Assembly: GCA_019915015.1 (NCBI GenBank)
Contig: JAHBBC010000022.1
Span: forward strand, 434,001 to 498,000
DNA: 64,000 nt
Source: Auriscalpium vulgare
Lineage: Eukaryota > Basidiomycota > Agaricomycetes > Russulales > Auriscalpiaceae
Direction: 5' to 3'
Shown one piece after another: positions 53,616-64,000 of this stretch. Made by a program: the position numbers and the translations under genes. The notes beneath the pieces are model-generated. The model ran no database searches. It saw only the letters and a program-made list of their open reading frames with translations, and had not been told where the DNA came from. The stretch's first letter is position 1; every line of letters begins with the position of its first letter.

Positions 53616-54873
53616 TAGGGAAGAGCACGGGTATACCGCGGGTAGAGATTCACCAGACCGCACCCGCACCCGCCAAACCCGTACCCGTACGGGTACGGGT
53701 GGCATACCGACCCGTCATCTGTGCGGTTATCGCGGTGAACCGCGGGTACAAACGGCGGTGCGGCGGGTGCCATGAACCCGCGGTCAAAACAGTGATTTGA
53801 AGGACAAATAGCTAATTACAGGCCTCGTCAGCATTGTCACCTCCCCTTTTGCCTTGAAAGCTTTGAGACTGAATTGCTTGCTGAGACCAAAACCTTCCAG
53901 CACCATGATCTGAGGGCACAGTTGGTAGATCAGACGATGAAAATACCTACAATTGCTTACCAGGGAAGTCACTAGCGGCTGAAGTCGAGTCAATCTCGCT
54001 CGACACCTCGTACACCAAAATCCTGTGAGCCCGGCTCTGACCTCCTTTGCGGTGCAGGTCACACGTTATGGAATGGTTAAGGAGCAGATGGATGCAGTGA
54101 AGCCAGAATCGGGGCTGCAGTCGTGGAGTACGAAACACGCTAGGACGGCTGGTCGGGCACCCGAAGAAATTGGACCACAGTTCCGTCAGAACCAGATACG
54201 TCCCGAAAAAGCACTAACCACTCACTTTTTGCAGGTGTCTAGCTTCCCGAAGCAACCGCCATCCGGCCCTTGAGCACGCACCCGGCAGATCCTCGCCCTC
54301 ACCAACTTGAATGTCTCAGGTATCCTGCGCTGCGCAATGCGCACCCCACGCGGCTGTCTTCCGGTATGGTGGTCATGCTGATGTCATGATGGCCATTTGA
54401 TGAGGGTGGAATTGAGAAGAATGGGAGGACGGAGAGTGCCCTCTTGCCGCCAGTGGGGAGAGTACTTAGACGATTGGATCGGGGCCGTCGAGTTGGTAGC
54501 CATGCATATTGGATTGTCACGAGAGGCCTCGATAACGCGCGAGTGAAGCGAAGTTCGTGATGCCACTGATCAAGAAGGGACTTCACAGCCCCCGGTACCG
54601 CGAGCAGAGTCGCTGACGCGCCTTGTTGATTGAATCACGTGCACCGCGCTAATGCCAGCACTTCAACTTCAACATAAGGATCACGGTGCGATTCCTAGTA
54701 TTTCTATGCTGTCTACGCATGGTCTGAACTTGAGCAAAAATAACGTGGTAACCCGCGATACCCGCCGTACGGGTACGGTATGCCTGCGGGTGGCCATATT
54801 CTACACCGTACCCGTACCCGCCATACCCGTGGCTGATATACCGCGGTTTAACCCGTACCCGTGCTCTACCCTA
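53616..54873. mobile_element. Non-autonomous hAT element, 1,258 bp
   Basis: The ends are TAGGGAAGAGCACGGGTA (left) and TAGGGTAGAGCACGGGTA (right, reverse complement), an 18-bp inverted repeat with one mismatch. It is flanked by the 8-bp duplication TGCCTCCG, the target size typical of hAT transposons. Both subterminal regions (about 53,660-53,770 and 54,750-54,870) are crowded with ACCCGTACCCG-type motifs in both orientations, also typical of hAT. The interior has no transposase-like frame, so it must rely on a transposase encoded elsewhere. Confidence 0.92.
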
Positions 54874-54881
54874 TGCCTCCG
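54874..54881. repeat. hAT target-site duplication, right
   Basis: TGCCTCCG, matching 53608-53615. Confidence 0.85.
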
Positions 54882-56160
54882 AGTACGTCTTCGAATGCTG
54901 TCTCACCCTCGTCATTCTATCTCTCGCCTTGTCATCACGCCTCGCCCCCCTCGCGCGCCGCACGCCGCCGGAATGATGCCGACGGCAATTCGCCGTCCAC
55001 TCGCCCATCACGATGAGTAGCCAGCCCAATGCTGCGGGCTTCTCGTGGAATCCTACGCGCTGCGCACACTCTCTGATGCTCAAGATGGATTCACGGCCCT
55101 TGGAGTCGATGGGTCACGGCACGGACGGCTCGAATATGGTGAGCAGCACTTGTCTTCTGTCTTTATCGGCATATATGCACGGTCTTTGCCGACACGCTAT
55201 GTCATTCCTCAGTCGCATCACGACATCATTCATGCGCAAATGCACAGGCACCGTCACCTACTTCAACGGTGCCCTCCTATTCACTGCAATCCCATTTTCT
55301 TGCTGGATAGTCGCATAGGACTGGTGGGCCGCCACAGCCACAGGACGACATGCGCTATTGTTCCGCCAACGCCAAGCGCGGTGGGTTAGGGTTGGGTCTC
55401 ACGCAAGGCCTCGCTGCGGTGTCTGGTGAGCAGAGCCTCTGCCCTTTCCCCACGCCTGCGAACTACCTCTATCCTGCAGTTGAAAGCCCGGCCCGGACGT
55501 TCGACGCAATGGGGCTCCAGCCGCAGTCTGCTCAGTCTCTCGCCACACGCCCTTGTCCGGTACCCTCAGGCTACTCCACTGCGCGCAAAACGCGCCATTG
55601 CCATTCCCCGTCCCATGCCGCAGCGGACCGCGTACTTTGTATGTTTTGGCAGTGACGACGTGGGTGGGCGGGGGGCTGCAGGTGGACTATACATGTTGTC
55701 GGTCGTGGCGGTCGCGCAGAGGACGCATGTGTGTATGATCTCGCGATCGTGCACCCATGTTGACCTTGTTCTTCTACGTGCGTCGAAATACACGTCTCTT
55801 TAGCTTCTGATAGCCAACGTACGGCTCACGGGGCGCCATTAGGTGGCCACGCACTGCCTTCAAGATGGCTAGACGCATCTCGGGCGGGTATCTCCACCCA
55901 CACGCGCGGCGCCTTGCTTCGCTAGTGTCTGCGTGTACGGCGGCGTACGTTGGACGCCGTTCCAGCCTGGCGCCGCCAATATTGCTGCCCGACGAAGACG
56001 TGGCCCTGCGGCACGTCTGGTAGAGCGCTGTCGTGGGCCGCGCTCAGTGTGCCACACGCGCCCGGGCCGCTGCTGCGCGGGACGCCACTGACGCATGGCC
56101 ATGTATTTGATGCGCCCGCATCGTGTGCGGCAAAGCTATGCAAGCTGACTCCCCGTTACT
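54882..56160. repeat. Dispersed repeat R1, copy interrupted by the hAT element
   Basis: Parallels 35,170-36,390 in order: CTGATGCTCAAGATGGA, TATGTCATTCCTCAGTCGCAT, GGGTTAGGGTT, GAAAGCCCGGC, CGACGCAATGGGGCTCCAGC, GGCGGCGTACGTTGGACGCC and GACGAAGACGTGGCCCTGCGG. No gene is recognised. Confidence 0.65.
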
Positions 56161-56688
56161 AGGTAGTATGTGCCACACCCGTTCACGCGACCCCGGACTA
56201 CATACAGCATGTCAAACATAACGTTAGACAAGATCCGGAACGGAGGTGTTGCCGCCGGATAGCCACGTATCTGTGCGGCCCCTACGAAGCCCTGCCACAT
56301 GTGCCGTCGTTGGCAAACGCTTCAACGATGGCGGCACGGCGGCTCGGGTGAGCAAGGTCGCATGCTGGGTGATTCTGTGTGCCGCTATGTGGCCCAACCT
56401 TCAAGTATAAAGGCTGCGTTATAGCCCGGGAGAATGATCCCGTCACGGCTCCAGCTCCTCGCTCTCTGCAGTCTGCGGCCAAACCCGCTCTAGAGCTTCC
56501 TTTGGCTTCACTCTGCGCGCCGAACTCTTGCCAACCCGAGCCATCCGCCGCGTGGTGATCAAGTCCGACTTCGTCTCTCACTCACTCAGCAGCATGCATT
56601 GCCTCGTTCACAGCTTCCTTGCCCGCGTGTTGACGACTACTTGATAGGCACAGGTGCACTCGACCAATTAACTCTCTGCTTCTCGCGC
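56161..56688 (+). promoter_or_regulatory. Presumed promoter/5' region of the homeodomain gene
   Basis: No gene or repeat is seen. The frame of the homeodomain protein stays open upstream of its ATG to about 56,599 but has no earlier ATG, so the start at 56689 is preferred. A TATAAAGG-like stretch occurs at 56,405-56,412. Confidence 0.35.
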
Positions 56689-57779
56689 ATGGCTGCGATG
56701 TCAAACACAAAAGACTTTCATTGCGATTCTCATGGAGTACAGAGGAGGAGCCCTCCGACAGGGGATCCGTATGCCGGTTCGTCATCAACAGGGCGCTTTA
56801 CCTTGCCATCGTTCGCCGAATTTGCCGCGAAACTTGAACCAGAAGGTTTGTCGATTAATATTGCTACAACTGTTCACGACTCAAATCTGAACGCACGAAC
56901 CGTATCAGCATACGATGCCCCCTACTACGATGAACGATACGGGTACAGTGGTGGGCCCCGCTCTTGTTCTGGCGCGCTCTCTTGTCTGAAACATCGCCTC
57001 TTGTTCTAGACCCAAGTCGCCTCCAGCCCTTGACTGTTCCGTCCCAGCAAGTTGGACCCAACGAACATCGGCGGGACTGGGCCCCATACTACCCCCGTTC
57101 CAAGGACGACGCCCAGAAGATGTCCGTCAGCGACATCCGCCGTCCGCATGGGACGTATTCCCATGCCGCAGATCCCCGGCAGTACCCGACCATCCCCGTC
57201 CGCTACTCCAGTACTCCCGCCCCGCAGCGCTCGGCCAACGTCCCCGGCATGGGCAGTCGACACTCAGAGCATCCGGCGATGATGGACTATGAGTCGGTTG
57301 AAAGGTCGATGCCCGTCCTGAGTAGCGGTCAGCTGCCCTACGCGCTCGGAGCTGCGCCTATCACGTCAACGGTTAAGCCGCGCAATCGTCCGACTGAAAG
57401 GCAGCTGAAAGGACTGAACAAAACTTTCCAACGTACCGCATTCCAATCCAGGGAGGATCGCGCAGCCTTGGCGAATGAATTGGGCATGTCGGCGAGTAGC
57501 GTTCAGACCTGGTGCGTGCCCGTCTCCCGTTCGCCTTTATAGCATTGCGCTGATTGAGATGATGTCTCTGGATTGCACAGGTTCCAAAATAAACGCCGAT
57601 CGTATAAAATCCGTGGCAATCCCCTGCCAGGCGCACCAACCGGAAAGACGTCATCGATCTCGCAGACCGTGCCCGCAGTACCGGTCCCTGCGCTTTCCCA
57701 AACCGCTAGCAGGATTGATACAGCCCCTCTGTACTCAGCCCGACGTCCACCTGATCCTGCACCGCGACGATTGCGCTGA
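56689..57779 (+). CDS. Homeodomain transcription factor, 320 aa
   Basis: Three exons (56689-56950, 57010-57511, 57581-57779) join in phase. A DNA-binding homeodomain occupies about residues 208-267: RPTERQLKGLNKTFQRTAF, then SREDRAALANELGMS and the recognition helix SVQTWFQNKRRSYKIRG. The invariant WFxNxR residues are Trp255, Phe256, Asn258 and Arg260. The last intron splits the Trp codon. The first 200 residues are Ser/Pro/Tyr-rich and probably disordered. Length and the unbroken 60-residue helix spacing point to a typical (non-TALE) homeodomain like those regulating growth or fruiting-body development in mushrooms. It is unlike mating-type HD1/HD2 proteins in size, and no partner gene sits beside it. 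Targets unknown. Confidence 0.92.
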
Positions 57780-58629
57780 ACGCGTGTACGGAGTCCACGG
57801 ACGCGTGCGGTTGCCTGTGAGAGCCGTCCGGTCGCTCAGCTACCGCGCAATCTGTCAGCATAGAACACACAATGTTAGTCCTCTGGACGGTGCGCCGGGT
57901 GTGTCTTGAGTGAGTTTCTTGCCCAGCACTTCAGCTTCACGCCCACACAACCGCCCGCTCTGTCAGTACAGCACACATGACTTGAAAGCGAGACACATCT
58001 CGAAGAAAGCAGACGGTCTGACACGCCGCCAGCAAAGACAATCAGTGGCAGTTCGAAACTGCGCGCAAAGGTGGCTTGCGACGCACCGGTTTCGTCCCTT
58101 TGCAATCACCGCAGCGCTGTCTCGTCCCCGTCCTCGTCCTTACTGAAAAATTGCCGTCGTCTTGAAGTTGTCGAAGCAGGCTGTCGCGTGCAATGCGACT
58201 GATGACACTTTATAGTGCTCCGAGCTCGCCTGGAAGCTTGATGCGCTCGTCGGGCCTGTCGACAACGCCTTGTGTTCGTGTGATAGATATCCTGCAGCCT
58301 TTGTCTGTGAGCGACACCGCGTCTATTGGGAGCCAAACATCACAGGGTTCAATTTCGTCGGTCGTTCGGTCGCAGTGCGGCGGTAGTTGGTCCTCACGAA
58401 CCTCATGATGTCGAAGGCCGGCGGATGGAGGAACAGGATATATATGTCATTGCGATGTGGGGCTACGTACAATATACGATACGCGATACGGTACACGCCT
58501 GGCTCCCGCCCGTCGGATGTTGAGCAGTGTTGCCAGCTGCTGTGGGTGAGATCAGATAATGAACAAGCGATGTTCGATATGAGATGGGCGCACCGTTCGG
58601 GACAGAGCGCCTAGGCCGTCAGACGGGCG
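57780..58629. other. Intergenic stretch downstream of the homeodomain gene
   Basis: No gene or repeat can be supported. Near 58,465-58,490 a CAATATACGATACGCGATACGG short repeat is present. Confidence 0.4.
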
Positions 58630-59270
58630 ATGCGGGGCACTGACGAGCGGTGCGTGCGGGAAAAAATTGGGGGCCAACAGCCCGAGAGCCATCTGAGTGC
58701 AAAGTTGACAGGCCCTGCGAGCAGGACCTGCACCGCGAGCACGATAACGAAACCAACGGACACACCGCGCGCAGCTCCAAAACCGCTTCTCGCGCCTCGC
58801 ACACTCGCCTGCTGCAAGCGATGGCTGGGGCGTCCTGCCACCGCGCACGCAAGGTGCACCCGAGGCGCCCGCAAGGCGCGACGAAGCGTGGAGGCTGCAG
58901 TGCACGGCATGCCCCGCCCCACTCCACAAACACACTGTCCTAGACGCTATCTGTGACGCACGGACCGACGACGCAGAGGCACAACACCCGCCCCAAACGA
59001 CCCTTCGCGAGCGGGCCAAGTGCGGGATAGTAGCCAGAGCGCATTGCGTCGGGCGAGCGACAGGCGTTCCAGGGCCGAAGTGTGTTGGGGTGCTGGCCCA
59101 GATGGCTGCTCGGGAAGGACATCGGGGATGTGTGCGGGGCGAGCGCGCGGTGGTCGGGCTGGTGGTTGGAGAGAGGTTCGGTGCGCTGTGCGGTGACGTG
59201 GCGAGTCTCGTCGGCTTACGTAACGCTGCCTACTTATCCGGAGCCGTTCAGCCGTCGCTCTTCAATCTGG
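58630..59270. repeat. Dispersed repeat block B, copy 3
   Basis: Same orientation and order of landmarks as 820-1480 and 23,955-24,560: CTGACGAGCGGTGCG, CAACAGCCCGAGAGCCATCTGAG (read as CAACAGCCCGAG then AGCCATCTGAG), CCTGCGAGCAGGACCTGCACC, and GGGGCGAGCGCGCGGTGGTC near its end. No intact protein. Confidence 0.6.
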
Positions 59271-59679
59271 CCTTTTGCTCTTTCTGTTTCTCGTCACGCA
59301 TCCCAGGCCTCTGAGATACCAGACAATGAGCCATCTTGGATCGCTCATCGCACCAAGGCCGTGGCGTCGGCGAGTAAGTACATGCCCTGGGTCTGCACAG
59401 GTGCGAGCTCAATTTCCTTAGATGAGCTCGAAGAGAAGACATCAACAGACATTTTCACTCTCCCATGCGGCGGTATCGATGTCGCGGTTGTCGTCGTCTT
59501 AAATCCCGGTTCCACCTTCGACGGTGCCCGGAAACGCGCCACCCCGAGGTGGCTCTAGATGTTGACTAAGACAGCGCCTCGCGCGTAGGCTATCTAGGTG
59601 AGTATCACGTATTGACTAGAGAGGCATCATGCTGACGTCCTGCTCGTTAGCAACATCTGTGGGCGAGCCTGAGGCCGTC

Positions 59680-59735
59680 CCGTCCCCACATCTCGCTTTC
59701 GACACCCAAGCGCGCTTCATGCACATCGTCCCAGA
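59680..59735 (+). pseudogene. Short fragment resembling the F-box-like gene start
   Basis: CCACATCTCGCTTTCGACAC and following bases parallel the start of the gene at 60244 (CGCATCTCCCTTTCGACATC). The reading PHLAFDTQARFMHIV mirrors PHLPFDIHARIIQFV. The similarity fades after about 20 codons. It is probably a truncated duplicate. The rest of 59,271-60,243 shows no gene. Confidence 0.35.
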
Positions 59736-60243
59736 TCCTCCCAAAACCCGTGGATTTGAAACGACGTCTCCATGGTCGCCCTGCTGCATCGCATCGCACG
59801 AGTGCCAGACCTTCGCCACGCTTCAAGCTCGCGAGGTGCTGGCCCTGCACTCGAGGCCGTCGTCGAGACGTCTCCTGCGTGACTACAGTTGAAGCCGCTT
59901 TCGGGATACAGCTCGCTGGGGACAACGGCGTCGGCTTGGTGCGCATACAATTTTGCTGCACTACGACCCCAGCTTACTGAGATCTTTTCCTGAACAGAGC
60001 GGTATACAGGCGTCAACTCCTGTAGGCGCCTGAAAGCATTCCCTTTACGTGGCCTTTCCCATGACGAGATGCTATCGTAGGCATCGCGATCACAGCTCAG
60101 ATACTCCTTGCCTCCGCCCTCCACATTGGCCCAAGTCCTTCCAAGGTCTACCCCGACGTCATATCTCGTCCCAGGGATTCAAGGTCCGTATGAGCATCTA
60201 ACTCAAAGTGGTGACATGCTGATGGCCATGCCAGGGCGCCACA

Positions 60244-61362
60244 ATGACTCCTCCGCATCTCCCTTTCGACATCCACGCACGCATCATCCAGTTCGTCTAC
60301 ATAACATCGCAGAGCCACGAGGTCGACTACCGGACACTTTCCGCATGTGCGCTCATCTGCAAAGACTGGGTCGCTCCCGCCCAGCGCCTCCTTTTCCGCC
60401 GCATACCCTACCAGGCCGTCGACCACCGCTGGTGGCGTCGCGACACCATCGCTCTACTCTTCCGCGCTATCACCACCAGCCCGCACCTTGGCACCTACGT
60501 GGTATCCATCCCCATCATCCTACAAAGCGACAGGGACAATAAGCAAGTCCCCCGAGATACCTACTATGCGCTCCTGCGCCGCTGCCCGCACATCGCTCAG
60601 GTGCGCCTCGACATCGCCCAGCACCTGCGCGCGTCGACGCTGCCGAAACTGCGCAGCCTCGGCCTGCGCCCGACCGCCCTGGTCCTCGACGGGGACATGA
60701 TCGGGGACATACCCGCGGTACTCGCGGTGTGGCGGAGCGTGCGCCACGTCCAAGTCCTGCACGAGACCAGCGATATGATAACGCCACTCATCCTCCCGCT
60801 GCATGCTCATCTGCGCTCGGCAGCGTACACGTGCCGTGTGCTCCTCCTCGGCACAGGCACGCCCGAGCTCGCCGTGCCGGCTAAGGAGCAGGAGCTGGAA
60901 GTTGGGAGCCTGGGCTGGTGGGAGGACGGGCCCGATGCCCGCCGCATCGGGGACAGCCTGCGCGTGCTGACGTGTCACACGGACATCCCGTCCAGTGCCG
61001 ACTTGAAACACCTCACGCGCCTCAAGTCGCTCATCATCCCCAGGCTGCCACACAGGCCCATCGCGCTCCCGCGCACGCTGCGGCACTTCGGATATCACGT
61101 CACCAATCACAACGAATTGGATACGTTCAGAGTGATGAAGCGCCTAGGGCACCTCGTCAGCGGGCTGGCGGACGAGAGCGCCCTGCCCCAGCTGCGCGAG
61201 GTGTCGGTGACCCGCTCCGCGTCTCGGGAGGTTGTGCAGGCGTTTGAGGGGCTGCGCGAATCGCGTGGGGTGGAGGTGCTCGTGTATGCGGATCGCGAGT
61301 CTTACCCGGTGCGCTGTCTTAGATTTAGCATGCGTTTCGAGGCTAATAATGCAATCGTATAG
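60244..61362 (+). CDS. F-box-like protein, 372 aa
   Basis: Single exon. Residues about 4-50 form an F-box-like motif: LPFDIHARIIQFVYITSQ, then TLSACALICKDWVAPAQRLLF, giving the L-P-x-x-I...C-K-x-W pattern that contacts Skp1. The rest has leucine-rich segments (LPKLRSLGLRPTALVLDG, SLRVLTCHTD, LTRLKSLIIPRLPHRPIALP), as in SCF substrate adaptors of expanded basidiomycete families. It is convergent with a paralog at 62049-62834. The frame is unbroken and the start has a good context (CACAATGAC). Substrate unknown. Confidence 0.85.
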   Translation: MTPPHLPFDIHARIIQFVYITSQSHEVDYRTLSACALICKDWVAPAQRLLFRRIPYQAVDHRWWRRDTIALLFRAITTSPHLGTYVVSIPIILQSDRDNKQVPRDTYYALLRRCPHIAQVRLDIAQHLRASTLPKLRSLGLRPTALVLDGDMIGDIPAVLAVWRSVRHVQVLHETSDMITPLILPLHAHLRSAAYTCRVLLLGTGTPELAVPAKEQELEVGSLGWWEDGPDARRIGDSLRVLTCHTDIPSSADLKHLTRLKSLIIPRLPHRPIALPRTLRHFGYHVTNHNELDTFRVMKRLGHLVSGLADESALPQLREVSVTRSASREVVQAFEGLRESRGVEVLVYADRESYPVRCLRFSMRFEANNAIV

Positions 61363-62048
61363 CGCGCCAGATATGTCGACTGGATAGCATGAGCGACATC
61401 TCTTCCTGTGCTCGACCACGTTGCAGTGTCAAAGTGACCACTGCAGGTGGGTGCTACCGTATAATTCCTCTTCTATTCTAGGTATTGTTTTCAGTGCATT
61501 CCTGTCACGAGGCAACTTGCAATGAGACTGCGTATGGATCGGAGAATATGTAGACATTGCATTGTGGGATTGTCATCTATGAAGAAATGTAGTGAGCTCA
61601 GGAGTCAGAGCACGCAAATACAGTCGCTTTCCTACTACGCAGCGCAGCTGCGTATCTTCTGCCAAGGATTCATTCAGTGAGTTTCTGAGCAGTAAAGAAT
61701 AGCGTATGACGGAGCGGGTAGCATCTGTACGAGTCGTCTACCACGGTTCAACGCACGTGGGGGCACCTTGCCCGGCATCCCTGCCTGATGTTGAAATTGT
61801 CGTCGGACATCATATTCTGCAGTCGATAGGATACGTTGTTCGGTGATGAACGTCGCGTCGCGTCTATTGGTGCTTCTACACGAACGCGCTCTACTCTCGA
61901 GGCCATCGCTAGTGTGTATCGTACATGCGATCAGAACGTCTTAAAATAAATCTGCATGGTCGAAATGTATACTGCGATCCACGCCGGGGAACCCTTTACG
62001 ACAACCAATCAACGTATCGTGCTCCCTGCAATGATAGATCAAATTTTA
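61363..62048. other. Convergent intergenic region between two F-box-like genes
   Basis: AT-richer than its surroundings, with no gene or repeat recognised. It must hold the terminators and 3' UTRs of both flanking genes. AATAAA-like signals such as AAAATAAATC occur near 61,945. Confidence 0.45.
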
Positions 62049-62834
62049 TCAGTCAAAATCTTCAGGCAAACGTACCGGATAGAACTTGGGGTCCGGATAC
62101 TCCACTAGTTTTACACCGCACGCGACACTGGCCTCTCTGAGCGCATATCGGACAGCATAGTGTGAGCAACGCGTCACCGATACAACCTGCAAATTCGGCG
62201 GCTCGGACAGCGCAGCGGCAAATACTGCGACATACTGCGCGAGAGGCGGCGCCATTGGAGATAAGATGAACCCGGAATGTCCGTGGTATGCGTGGACGCC
62301 AAAGTGCTGCAGCGTGCGCGGGAGGGTGAAGGACGTGATTGGGAACCTTCGAATGACGAGTGACTCGAGGGCCTCGAACTCCTCGAGCACGGCATTGGAG
62401 GGCAGCTCCTCCGTAGTCAGAGCGCGCAGGCTACTTGTAACGCTGGGCAATACATTTGGGAGGTCTAAGCGGGGTGGGACTTCGCCGATGAGGTGGAGCA
62501 GGGCGATGTGCGGGCAGCGGTGGAGGAGCTCGACGCCGTTGGGGATACAGTGAATGGATATCGAGCGCACGTACGTGCCAAGGTGTGGGCGGGATGTGAA
62601 TGCGTGGAGGAGCAACGGTGCCGTACGGTTCAGCCAGGCGTCGATGGCTATGTCGATGTCGCTCGGGGGGATGATGCGGCGGAAGAGGAGGCGCTGCGCG
62701 GGGGCCGTCCAGTCCTTGCATACAAGGGCGCACGCGGACAGCGTGGGGTAGTCAACATCGTGGCTCTGCGAAAGAATGTAGAGGAGCTGGATGATGCGAG
62801 CGTGGATGTCGAAAGGGAGTGACGGGGCAGACAT
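62049..62834 (-). CDS. F-box-like protein, shorter paralog, 261 aa
   Basis: Single exon on the minus strand, paralogous to 60244-61362. The F-box motif is almost the same (LPFDIHARIIQLLYILSQSH, then LVCKDWTAPAQRLLFRRI). The C-terminal part also aligns (TLPRTLQHFGVHAY, VVSVTRCS, YPVR). About 110 residues of the middle leucine-rich region are missing relative to the paralog, yet the frame is open, so it may be a functional short form. The tail-to-tail arrangement indicates an inverted duplication. Substrate unknown. Confidence 0.83.
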   Translation of the reverse strand: MSAPSLPFDIHARIIQLLYILSQSHDVDYPTLSACALVCKDWTAPAQRLLFRRIIPPSDIDIAIDAWLNRTAPLLLHAFTSRPHLGTYVRSISIHCIPNGVELLHRCPHIALLHLIGEVPPRLDLPNVLPSVTSSLRALTTEELPSNAVLEEFEALESLVIRRFPITSFTLPRTLQHFGVHAYHGHSGFILSPMAPPLAQYVAVFAAALSEPPNLQVVSVTRCSHYAVRYALREASVACGVKLVEYPDPKFYPVRLPEDFD

Positions 62835-64000
62835 GATATATCGCGATCACTGCGGGGTGAGAATAGTCAACAACTGGGCACATTTAGTGGTTTGTATCCC
62901 TCACGTTTCGGTTGTCTATGATTGACTTGCCGTGTAGTGAACGGCTGAGGGATGTCGATGTGTCTAAGTATGCTTTGTTGATGGGTGAGGATAAGGATGC
63001 TGAGCGCGCGGCCAAGTAAGTTGTAACCAAACCCCCATCCATCGGGCGCCTCTTCGGGTCTGGATATTGACTGGATCTCTCGCCTGAGCGGACTGTAAGT
63101 CATACGAGTCGCGAAGAACGCATAGAAAGGCTGAAGAAACGCACCTGACATCCGTACAACAAATTTAAGCCCATCACCGTCTCGGCGCCATGCTTGGCCA
63201 CTGCCTCGAACGACAGAGGACTCGATTTCTCCAGAGTGAATATGAGGCAGAACTTCGCTCATTGCTGCCAAGTAAGGCGTCCATACGCCTGCGTTGAGAC
63301 GAAACAGAGAGGCGCATGGGAGATAATCTAATCTTATCGCAGAGAGTCGACTTCGCGTGTCGGCAACCTCCGGCTTGGCCCTCGACTGACTTCTTCTTTC
63401 TCCCTGACTGTTTGTGCTACTTACTCCTTGTCCGTCAAACTGTGATCTTGGATTGATAGCGACAGCCTGCTTTTTGCCTTGGTCAGGACCATTGGCTTTA
63501 CAAGTCGTCTTCCAAGGGCAGCATACGCGGCCTGCTGGTCATGACTCATGACTTCGATTGAGTGGACGGCCAAGAGGGTGTCGTGCGATCCAAGTACGTG
63601 CTCTCGTTGCGCATGATCACGCCGTGCTGATGAATACCCTGTATATGCTGCAGTTATGGCATTCATGCCACTTCAGGCGCATATCAGTCTATGTCGTGTA
63701 TTTTCCAATCTCCATCCGCAATCCAACGTGCCGTGTCCCATCTAGCCTGGTCCGAGCACAGTGCTCTGACATAGAGGCAAAAGTGTCCTCTTCCGAACTT
63801 TGCAGTCAGTAGCTCCCGACCCCCGTCAGGTGCTTATCGCCTCCACAAGCATCACGGCGTACGAATGAACTTGCGACGTGTTTCAGGCCATGCTCCTCGC
63901 CAATCAAACACTCGCCGTCCATACTCCACGCTCTTCAAACACTCGCGCTGCAAGTTAGGCAACATCATTGCCTCGGTCACTGTGCCCGCTACGATGGGCT
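62835..64000 (-). other. Unresolved end region, possible minus-strand exons
   Basis: Open minus-strand segments at 63,666-63,421 and 63,271-62,867 could be exons of one gene. A GTAAGT donor lies at the end of the first and a CTCAACGCAG acceptor before the second, but the splice I can build soon meets a stop. The second contains EEAPDGWGFGYNLLGRALS (reading about residues 73-92), which I cannot assign. The gene, if real, may extend beyond the window. 63,700-64,000 shows nothing further. Confidence 0.3.

Noticed and set aside
51671..53628. Several long GC-rich open frames on both strands
   Set aside because: They overlap each other on opposite strands and have skewed Arg/Ala/Pro composition. 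No family pattern or coherent splice structure was seen.
1..64000. tRNA, rRNA or CRISPR features
   Set aside because: No tRNA-like A/B-box arrangement with a cloverleaf, no rRNA segment and no repeat-spacer array was seen. The satellites are contiguous repeats without unique spacers.

Overview
The window looks like nuclear DNA of an agaricomycete (mushroom-forming) basidiomycete. Genes are GC-rich and split by many 48-70 bp GT-AG introns. The protein families are typical of that group: a KDZ transposase with a CxC2 zinc cluster, a microsomal cytochrome P450, BTB and F-box proteins, small ricin-B lectins and a homeodomain protein. A closer placement is not supported. Most of the window is repeat-rich accessory DNA, and only about a dozen genes can be defended.

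1-32 kb. An approximately 8 kb unit (repeat block B, a BTB gene, then repeat block A) is present about twice in tandem. Unit 1 is interrupted by a complete 13.6-kb KDZ DNA transposon (1628-15239) and by a segment carrying an intact 515-aa P450 (18824-20993). The KDZ element has a perfect 9-bp target duplication, 71-72 bp terminal inverted repeats, and large subterminal satellite arrays in inverted orientation. It carries four genes whose frames stay open across all inferred splice junctions: a 1,151-aa transposase, a 181-aa coiled-coil protein, a 275-aa protein with a viroplasmin/RNase H1-N-like segment, and a divergently transcribed 794-aa protein. Unit 2 holds a second BTB gene and a decayed third one.

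33-51 kb. A 504-aa F-box protein is followed by three head-to-tail units of about 5 kb. Each carries one intact 140-aa ricin-B-type (beta-trefoil) lectin gene with a TATA box. The middle unit is a recombinant: its left half resembles unit 3 (including a 289-bp MITE) and its right half, with the lectin gene, resembles unit 1. The switch maps to about 15 bp.

51-64 kb. A gene-poor GC-rich stretch is followed by a 1,258-bp non-autonomous hAT element with an 8-bp target duplication, nested in an older dispersed repeat. Then come a 320-aa homeodomain protein, a third copy of repeat block B, and two convergent F-box-like paralogs. The last 1.2 kb is unresolved.

No single pathway links these genes. 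The window reads as a dynamic region where transposons, tandem duplication and unequal exchange shape small lineage-variable gene families.
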